Shown here one piece after another: positions 55,608 to 64,000 of a stretch of DNA of 64,000 nt (position 1 is its first letter; each line of letters starts with the position of its first letter). This DNA comes from Torymus aiolomorphi. Its lineage: Eukaryota > Arthropoda > Insecta > Hymenoptera > Torymidae. The position numbers and the translations under genes were made by a program. The DNA is taken from assembly GCA_036365515.1 (NCBI GenBank), contig CM070873.1:171183104-171247103 (forward strand), in the 5' to 3' direction. The notes under the pieces were generated by a model. The model was given only the letters and a program-made list of their open reading frames with translations. It made no database searches and was not told the origin of the DNA.

Positions 55608-57033
55608 CATACAGAAGAAGAATATACTTTACTTTTTAAGGATAACTACAGTGATACACTTCCACAAGATATTGAAGAAGAGAATGAATTAAATAAAGAT
55701 TATGCAGAGGTTCCTGATTGTTTAGCGAATGAAGAAGATGTAGACTTTGAATATAAGAAACTGGCAGTGCAGTATTGGCAAAGTGGAAAAAGAAAGCCAC
55801 TATCCTTGACAAGTGTACAATCGAAGTATAGAAAGGTTACTTCCGATCGTCAATTGCGACGGTGGAAATTACAAAGTGAAGCAGGGGTGACAGAAAACTA
55901 TTCTATATGGAATAGCAACTTATGTACTTTAAAAAGTTAAAGAAGCGATAGATTCAAAAATGACTTTACAAGATATTGATATAAAAAGATGGGCTCTCGT
56001 AAAGAAAGCAGAATTAAATATTCCGTGGTTTAAAGCTTCACATAGATGTATACAAATATTAGAAAAAAAAACATCACATTGTTTCACGTAAAATAACAAA
56101 ATTTCTTACTATGTCATCTACACAGAAGGCAATAGAAGTAGAAAAACACAAAGAAAATTTTGTTAACGATGTCAAAAATCACATTAAAGTACATGGTACT
56201 CAAAACGTTTACAATTCTAATCAAAGTGGGTTGAATTTAGAGATACGTAGTTGTCGCACTCTTTGTTATGATGGAATTAAAAATGTAGAAAACATCGTTC
56301 AGTCGGTATCTTCTATAACACATAGTTACACTATTCAACCACCAATAACAGCAGAGGGACAGCTTATGACACCGTTATTTATTGTCTCGAAAGAGGCTTA
56401 TGGGTAATTTGGACATAAAGTAATGAAAACTTTATTCAATTCAGAAAATATATACGTAGAAGCATCAGCGTCCGGTAAATTATCCAAGGAACTATTTCAA
56501 ATTTGGATTCAAAACGAATTTTTGTTTCACAGGGGGAATTCACCTATACTGCTATTAGATTCATGGAGTGGACAATGTGAAAACGCTGTAAAAGAAGCTT
56601 TACCGAAAGAGTCAAATCTTATATTGAAAACGATACCAAAAGGCACAACTGGTCAGACACATTCTCTTGATGTATATGGTTTTCGATTATGGAAAAACTT
56701 TGTAAGAACATTATCAGACACAACTCTTCTCATAAATTATGATGCTAAATTACACGAGAGAAATAATATAATCAAACTACAATCTCTAACCCATAATCAA
56801 TTTTCTTCACCAAGATTTCAAACTGTTTTCAAATATGCCTGGTATAAAAGTGAATACCTAACGAAAAAATCTCCAAGACATCAAAATCCAGTAGATTTCT
56901 GTTTCCATACTCAAGAGGAACCAATTTGCGACAAATGTGGAGGAATTGCAGTCCTACGATGTGCATAGTGTAAAAAGCTATTATGTTTTAAACATTTTTT
57001 CACACATTATCATTATTGTCCAACGTACATTGA
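55608..57033 (+). pseudogene. Pogo-like transposase, broken
   Basis: N-terminal segment with a helix-turn-helix (KKLAVQYWQSGKRKPLSLTS, then SDRQLRRWKLQ). A stop follows at 55938. Then comes a CENP-B-type segment (RWALVKKAELNIPWFKASHR), and in another frame HHIVSRKITKFLTMS. The DDE core runs from 56200: YNSNQSGLNLEIRS has Asn where the first catalytic Asp is expected, ILLLDSWSGQ has the second, and HSLDVYGFRLWKNF the third. A stop (TAA) at 56405 splits the core, and TAG at 56966 precedes a Cys/His tail (CKKLLCFKHFFTHYHYC). The enzyme family cuts and inserts at TA. Several lesions make it inactive. Confidence 0.75.
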
Positions 57034-58441
57034 ATAAAATTTGCAAATTCATCAAGTTCTGTAATATTTACATATGTTACATTGACAAATCATCACAAGG
57101 TACAAATTAATGAAAATGAAAAAAGTTTTCGCACATAATCTAGTAATAATAATGTTAATAGGGGTAGCCACCCACACTAAAATTAAAATATTTTTTATTT
57201 TTTTAACTTTTAATACTAAATATGAGTCAAAATAAGCATTGCCAAATTAAAAATCGAAAGGAATGTTGTGATTAATTGTTTTTAATCACTAAAAGATACG
57301 TAACTAAAGTAGGGGCAGCTCAGCCCTCCTTTTTTAAACCTCGAAAGAGGTCAACTATAATTTCTAATTTTCTTTACAACATGGTATTTTTTTACCAAAT
57401 ATGGCTCGTCAAAACTTTGTTATTTCCAAAACAGTGTGAAAAAATTTATATTTACCCTATAAAAATAGGGGGTGCAACCCATTATCATTAAAACGGTGTC
57501 CAAATACTCGTCTTTTTATAAGAAACAAATAGGTGTTGGTTCCATTAAAAAATTCCGATTCTTTCTCGAGATATTAAAAAAAAACTGTTTTTGAAGGTGA
57601 ACTTTAAGGTTGGTTTTCACCCTCAGATGTCTTTCTCCACAGATAAAAAATACGTGTCAGATATTTTTCGATACTCTAACCAGTTGCAAAGTTTCATGAA
57701 AATCGGAGGCAGACACTAACAAAAAGGTAATTAATTAAATTAGGGGTAATACACACCGTCAACCTGTTTTTATTTTTAAATCTCGAAACAGGTCAACTAT
57801 AATTTACAATTTTCTTTATAACATGGTAATTTTCAATCAAATTTAGATCATTAAAACATTTTTATATCAAAAATACAAGGGAAAATATCATATTTACCCT
57901 TATAAAAAATAGGGGATGCAACCCCCAGCTTTAAAACTGTGCCGAAAAACTCGACTTTCCATAAGAAACAAATAGGTGTTCATTTCATTAAAAAATTTGG
58001 ATTCCATTTTGAGATATTAAAAAAAAAAAAATTTTGGGGATGAACTTTAAGGGCGGTTTTCACCCCTTAGATACGTTTTTCCGCAGATAAAAAAAAATAT
58101 GTGTCGAATATTTTTTGACACTCTACTCATATGTAGTTTTGAATGAAGTTTCATGAAAATCGGAAGCGGACACCAAGTATGCTTTACTTATGAGATATGC
58201 ATCTGCAGCATATTTTTTTCCCACCAGTCTCTTTAGAACTATTTGACATTCATATTTTTTGAGTATTTCATGAATTATTAAAGCGTCGCTTAATTTATAA
58301 GGGTTATAAGAATAATTAATAGTTTACAACTCTTTTAACTCTTCATTTTTTTATTATTTATAATATTCAAAAATTTGAGGAAGCTATTAAACATATTTAC
58401 AGTGTGTTTTATGTAAAGTTTTAATATACAAAAAGTTAGAT

Positions 58442-58536
58442 ATGGGAAGAAAGAAAAATCAAGACACTGCTGCAAACATCAATGGTGAAGAACTGCAAAA
58501 CGGAAAATGGAGTCGTAGGAATCAATCAGAAACCAG
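58442..58536 (+). other. Short conserved frame with splice donor in each array unit
   Basis: From ATG: MGRKKNQDTAANINGEELQN, then KWSRRNQSETR, followed by GTAAAG like a 5' splice site. Related stretches start at 59923 (two-base deletion, donor lost), 61208 (interrupted) and 63238 (internal TGA, donor kept). It looks like the first coding exon of a gene or transposon carried in the unit. Decay of three of four copies argues against present function. Confidence 0.35.
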
Positions 58537-61250
58537 GTAAAGCCAACCTAAGCCAAAATCATGCACTACGCTCGACGTAGTATTTCTGTTATAAGCGGGA
58601 AGCATTGAATAAGTAACTGTATTGAAACTTCTAGTTATAATTGAACTGGCTATAAGTATTAATGTAAACGAGGCTCTTTCTAGTTCTAAATATTTACAAT
58701 TTTTTGGGAGACTCGTATAAGACTCTCTACTAAGCTGAAAGAATTGAATAGGTGACTGTATGGAAATTTTACGATAGTTATTTCCATTGAGGAACTGTCC
58801 TGTGTCGGTGCCGTTTTAATGCTAGTCTGGGGAAAAAATGTATATTTTAATAATATAATGGGGAGAAAGCTAAGAATAATTATATATGGTAGTTATTACT
58901 GCACTGCCCATAAATATTAATTTCAGTGTTATTCTACATAGCACTGACTATTTGTTATTCTTTGAGAGGCAATTGTTTTATACACTGCAAAGGTAGCGCT
59001 TGGATAACATACGCTTCTACGCAAGTTTGGGGACGAAAATGTATATTTCAAGACAATTACGGGGACATAACTCAAAATAATTACATGTTATAGTTAGTAT
59101 TGAACTGGCCATAGATATTAACTTTAGTGTTATTCTCCATAGCACTGACCATCTGTTATTCTTTGATAGGCAATTGTTTTATAATCTGCAAAGGTAGCGC
59201 TTGGATAAGATAAACTTCGACGCAAGTTTGGGGACGACAATGTATATTTTAAGACTCTTACGGTGACATAACTCAAAATAATTATATGTTATTCATATTA
59301 TTGAACTGGCTATAAATATTAATGTAAGCGTGGATCTTTATAATTCCAAATATTTGAAATTTTTTGGGAGACTCGTATAAGACTATTCACTCATCTGAAA
59401 GAAATACATAGGTGACTGTATGGAAACTTTGCAATAGTTATTTCCACCGAGGAACTGCCAAGTCTTTGTAACGTTTTTACGCAAGTATGGGGACAAAAAT
59501 GTATATTTTAAGAATATTACGGGGACAAAATATAAATTTTAGTGTTATTCTTCATAGCACCGATTATCCGTTATTCTTCGGATGACTCAGGTGCCATTTA
59601 TCGAAGAACCATCCGACATACTGTAAGGTATAAAATAATGATAGAATAAAAATTTTTCTTCAAATAATTTTCTGAGGTATGCATCTTCAGCATATTTTTT
59701 TCCACCAGTCTCGTCAGAACTATTTAACTTTCATATTATTTCAGTATTTGATGAATTATTAAAGCGTCGCTTCATTTATAAGGGTTATAAGAATAATTAA
59801 TAGTTTACGACTATTTTAATTCATCATTTTTTTATTATTTATAATATTCAAAAATTTGAGGAAGCTATTAAACATATTTATAGTGTGTTTTATGTAAAGT
59901 TTTAATATATAAAGAGTTAGATATGGGAAGAAAGAAAAATCAAAACACTGCCGCAAACAAATGGTGAAGAACTACAAAACGGAAAATGGAGTCGTAGTAA
60001 TCAATCAGAAACCAGATAAAGCCAACCTAAGCCAAAATCATGCCCTACGCTCGACGTAGTATTTCCGTTATAAGCGGGAAGCATTGAATAAGTGACTGTA
60101 TTGAAACTTATAGTTATTATTGAACTAGCTATAAATATTAATGTAAGCGAGGATCTTTCTAGTTCCAAATATTTACAATTTTTTGGGAGACTCGTATAAG
60201 GCTTTCTACTAAGCTGAAAGAATTGAATGGTGACTGTATGGAACCTTTGCGATACTTATTTCCATCGGGAAACTGTCAAGGGTCTGTAACGTTTTTAAGC
60301 TAGTATGGGGACAAACAGGTATATTTTAAGAATATTACGGAGATAAAGCTAAAAATAATTATATGTTATTATTATTACTGCACTGCCCATAAATAATAAT
60401 TTTAGTGTTATTCTCCATAGCACTGACTATAGCTTATTCTTTGATAGCCAATTGTTTTATAATCTACACATGTAGCGCTTGGATAAGATACGCTTCTACG
60501 CGAGTTCGGGGACGAAAATGTATATTTTAAGACTATTACGGGAACATAACTCAAAATAATTGTATGTTATTGATATTATTGAACTGGCTATAAATATTAA
60601 TGTAAGCGTGGATCTTTATAATTCCAAATATTTGCAATTTTTTGGGAGACTTGTATAAGACTATTCACTTATCGCAAAGAAATACATAGGTGACTGTATG
60701 GAAACTTTGCGATAGTTATGTCCACCGAGGAACTGCCAAGTGTCTGCAACGTTTTTACGCTAGTATGAGGACAAAATTGTATATTTTAAGTATATTACGT
60801 GGACAAAATATAAATTTTAGTGTTATTCTTCATAGCACCGATTATCCGCCGTTATTCTTCGGATGACTCGGAGGATGCCATTTATCGAAGAACCATCCTG
60901 CATACTGTAAGGTATAAAATAATGATAGAATAAAAAAGTTTCCTTCAAATAATTTGCTGAGATATGCATCTGCAGCGTATTTTATTTCTACCAGTCTCTT
61001 TAGAACTATTTGACATTCATATTTTTTGAGTATTTGATGAATTATTAAAGCGTGTTTTTTTTCTTAGGGTTATAAGAATAACAAATAGTTTACAATTATC
61101 TTAATTCTTCCTTTTTTTACTATTTATAATATTAAAAAATTTTACGAAAATATTGAACATATTTATAGTGTGTTTTATGTAAAATTTTTATATACAAAAA
61201 GTTAGATATGGGAAGAAAGAAAAATCAAGACACTGCCGCAAACGTCAATG

Positions 61251-61995
61251 CCCAATAAGCAAAAATCTGGGCTAAAAGAATTCTTTAAGTAGTATCGAAT
61301 GTTCGCTTCAGGACGATTTTTTAAGTATTCACAAAGTATTCTTATAAACTACATTGTATAAAATATTTTTAAAAATATTTTTAATAAAACAAAATAATAT
61401 CAATGGAGAATAATCACAAAGTAATCATAAAGTAATCACTAAGTATTGTAAAAGATTATTAGTATTAGTACATCATAACATATGTAGACGATCCGAATTA
61501 TAACACGTAAGTGTTCGTCGATGCCGCAAACTGTTAAGGCTTCGCCTGTCAATCCGAAGATCCAGGTTCAAATCCCCATACCATCAGGATTTTGGTCATC
61601 GTTAAAATTGAATTTTATTAATTTATTGTTAATCTCATCTACATATTTCTATAGAAAAATCGATAAATTATAAATTTATAATATTCATAAAAATTTTGTG
61701 TGTTAAAAAATGTTCTATATCAAAGGGATTCTTTGAAGTCCTTGTGAATACTTTGTGGAGTCTTTATGAATTCTTTAAGGACTCTTTTTATCTATTAAAA
61801 AAATTTTGGGGTCATTAATTTGGAAAAAAATATTTCCGTAAAGAATTCTTTGTTAATACTTAAAGAAACAGCACCGATGGGACATTCGAGATAGGGTAAA
61901 GTGGTCTATAAGAATTCATTATGATTACTTTCATGGAAAAAGCGTTCATAAAGTAGTCTTAGAGAGTTCATTAAAACTTCTTTTTGCGTATTGGG
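61251..61995 (+). mobile_element. Inverted-repeat element (MITE-like) inside an array unit
   Basis: Ends are CCCAATAAGCAAAAA and its imperfect reverse complement TTTTTGCGTATTGGG. It splits the short frame of the third array unit after AACGTCAATG. Inside are repeated AAGTATTC/GAATACTTT-type phrases that make a long imperfect palindrome, and a tRNA-like stretch. No coding frame. The superfamily is unknown. Confidence 0.65.
61520..61586 (+). tRNA. Degenerate tRNA-Asp-like sequence in the MITE-like element
   Basis: GATG at the 5' side pairs with CATC at the 3' side; the anticodon loop reads CTGTCAA (apparent GTC, Asp), and GGTTCAAATCC is a good B box. The D-arm is poor. Probably a tRNA-derived relic or internal Pol III promoter, not a functional tRNA. 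Confidence 0.35.
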
Positions 61996-64000
61996 TGACG
62001 AAGAACTGCAAAACGGAAAATGGAGTCGTAGGAATCAATCAGAAACCAGGTAAACCCAACCTAAGCCAAATCATTCACTACGCTCAACGTAGTATTTCTG
62101 TTATAAGCGGGAATTATTGAATAAGTGACTGTATTAAAACTTCTAGTTATTATTGAATTGGCTATAAATATTAATATAAACGAGGCTCTTTCTAGTTCCA
62201 AATATTTACAATTTTTTGGGAGACTCGTATAAGACTCTCTAGTGAGCTGAAAGAATTGAATAGGTGACTGTATGGAAATTTTGCGATAGTTATTTCCATC
62301 GAGAAACTGTCGCGTGTCGGTGACGTTTTTACGCTAGTCTGGGGAAAAAATGTATATTTTAAGAATATTATGGGGAGAAAGCTAAGAATAATTATATATG
62401 ATAATTATTACTGCACTGCCCATAAATAATAATTTTAGTGTTATTCTTCATAGCACTGACTATCTGTTATTGTTTGATAGGCAGTTGTTTTATAAACTGC
62501 AAAGGTAGCGTTTGGATAAGATACGCTTCTACGCAAGTTTGGGGACGAAAATGTATATTTTAAGACTATTACGGGGACATAACTCAAAATAATTATATGT
62601 TATTGATATTATTGAACTGGCTATAAATATTAATGTAAGCGTGGATCTTTATAATTCCAAATATTTGCAATTTTTTGGGAGACTCGTATAAGACTATTCA
62701 CTCATCTGAAAGAAATACATAGGTGACTGTATGGAAACTTTGCGATAGTTATTTCCACCGAGGAACTGTCAAGCGTCTGTAACGTTTTTACGCTAGTATG
62801 GGGACAAAAATGTATATTTTAAGAATATTACGTGGACAAAATATAAATTTTAGTGTTATTCTTCATAGCACCGATTATCCGTTATTTTTCGAATGACTCG
62901 GAGGATGCCATTTATCGAAGAACCATCCTGCATACTGTAAGGTATAAAATAATGATAGAATAAAAAAGTTATCTTCATATAATTTTCTGAGATATGCATC
63001 TGCAGCGTATTTTTTTCCACCAGTCTCTTTAGAACTATTTGACATTCATATTTTTTGAGTATTTGATGAATTATTAAAGCGTCGCTTCATTTATAACGGT
63101 TATAAGAATATTTAATAGCTTACAACTATTTTAATTCTTCATTTTTTTATTATTTATAATATTCAAAAATTTGAGGAAGCTATGAAACATATTTATAGTG
63201 GGTTTAATGTAAAGTTTTAATATACAAAACGTCAGATATGGGAAGAAAGAAAAATCAAGACACTGACGCAAACATCAATGGTGTAGAACTGCAAAACGGA
63301 AAATGAAGTCTTATTAATCAATCAGAAAACAGGTAAAGCCAACCTAATCCAAAATCATGCACTACGCTCGACATAGTATTTCTGTTATAAGCGGGAAGCA
63401 TTGAATAAGTGACTCTATTGAAACTTATAGTTATTATTGAACTAGCTATAAATATTAATGTAAGCGAGGATCTTTCTAGTTCGAAATATTTACAATTTTT
63501 TGGGAGAGTCGTATAAGGCTTTCTACTAAGCTGAAAGAATTAAATTGGTGACTGTATGGAACCTTTGCGATACTTATTTCCATGGAGGAACTGTCAAGTG
63601 TCTGTATCGTTTTTAAGCTAGTATGGGGACTGGCTATAAATATTAATGTAAGCGTGGATCTTTATAATTCCAAATATTTGCCATTTTTTGGGAGACTCAT
63701 ATAAGACTATTCGCTCATCTGAAAGAAATACATAGGTGACTGTATGGAAACTTTGCGATAGTTATTTCCACCGAGGAACTGTCAAGTGTCTGTAACGTTT
63801 TTACGTTAGTATGGGGACAAAAATGTATATTTTAAAAATATTACGGGGACAAAATATAAATTTTAGTGTTATTCTTCAAAGCACCGATTATCCGTTATTC
63901 TTCGCATGACTCGGATGCCATTTATCGAAGAACCATCCGACATACTGTAAGGTATAAAATAATGATAGAATAAAAATGTTTTATTCAAATAATTTTCTGA

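Larger units (their letters stand above)
52390..58184 (+). mobile_element. Pogo-like DNA transposon with long inverted repeats
   Basis: The left end (AAGGAAAGGATACTTAGTGT, then the block ending AATCACAACAT near 52870) recurs inverted twice on the right, at about 57150-57720 and 57730-58184 (end CACCAAGTATGCTTTACTTA), so the right repeat is duplicated in tandem. Array sequence lies on both sides. The transposase (55608-57033) is on the plus strand. A miniature LTR element is nested inside. The exact target duplication is unclear. Confidence 0.75.
58185..64000 (+). repeat. Tandem array of about 1.3-kb units with inner subrepeats
   Basis: Four units are marked by the same phrase GATATGGGAAGAAAGAAAAA at 58440, 59921, 61206 and 63236. 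Spacing is 1481, 1285 and 2030 bases; the last falls to about 1285 if the 745-base insertion is removed, and the first is longer because the subunit GCAAAGGTAGCGCTTGGATA is doubled (near 58988 and 59190). A block GGGAGACTCGTATAAGACT...TAGGTGACTGTATGG occurs about twice per unit. Units are diverged by scattered substitutions. The array continues past the window. Confidence 0.85.

Overview
The window is insect nuclear DNA, most likely hymenopteran (the order is inferred from the repeat repertoire, not proven). It is almost entirely transposable elements nested in one another. The only host-gene sequence I can defend is one exon (28075-28241, + strand) coding the C-terminal half of a SARM1/Sarm-type TIR domain, with a possible terminal exon at 32273-32414.

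Layout. 1-2990: non-LTR retrotransposon on the minus strand (ORF1 with PHD finger; endonuclease cut by the window edge). 3019-18886: decayed Gypsy-type LTR retrotransposon on the plus strand; it has lost its protease and most of its reverse transcriptase, and carries a second minus-strand non-LTR element (about 4543-9530) inside it and a truncated third one in its right LTR. This first 18.9 kb is GC-rich; composition turns AT-rich at 18.89 kb. About 18940-23561: broken Helitron whose coding sequence was opened by TA microsatellite growth and a small TA-flanked element. 24476-27718: mariner-type element of the DD41D spacing class. 27719-33090: mostly non-coding, holding the Sarm exon. 33093-35040: hAT transposase remnant. 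35707-51670: a complete-length Polinton/Maverick (adintovirus-like), bounded by AG...CT ends and a perfect 6-bp target duplication CTTGAT, and interrupted by a second mariner copy (40866-44100). 51671-64000: a tandem repeat of roughly 1.3 kb units, itself hit by a pogo-like element (52390-58184) that contains a miniature LTR element (53970-54708), and by a 745-bp inverted-repeat element (61251-61995). The Polinton sits inside a copy of this same repeat.

The Polinton is the most organised system. Leftward genes are an outward-facing TIR gene, major capsid, a small basic protein, minor capsid, an adenovirus-type protease and a PLA2-domain protein. A divergent promoter at 40.6 kb separates them from rightward genes for the packaging ATPase, an uncharacterised protein, a fibre-like protein and a chromodomain integrase. 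Protein-primed DNA polymerase B runs leftward at the right side. Several genes carry in-frame stops, and the polymerase N-terminus was lost when the right TIR grew inward.

Most promising for follow-up: (1) a three-stem RNA structure with an invariant loop, in the 3' flank of the polymerase gene and of the TIR gene; (2) a miniature LTR element whose LTRs each carry a tRNA-like Pol III unit; (3) a CCAAT/CRE/TATA promoter in each Polinton TIR; (4) mariner arms densely loaded with AGGTCA nuclear-receptor half-sites, lying just upstream of the Sarm exon. All boundaries are from reading by eye; no alignment or database search was run.
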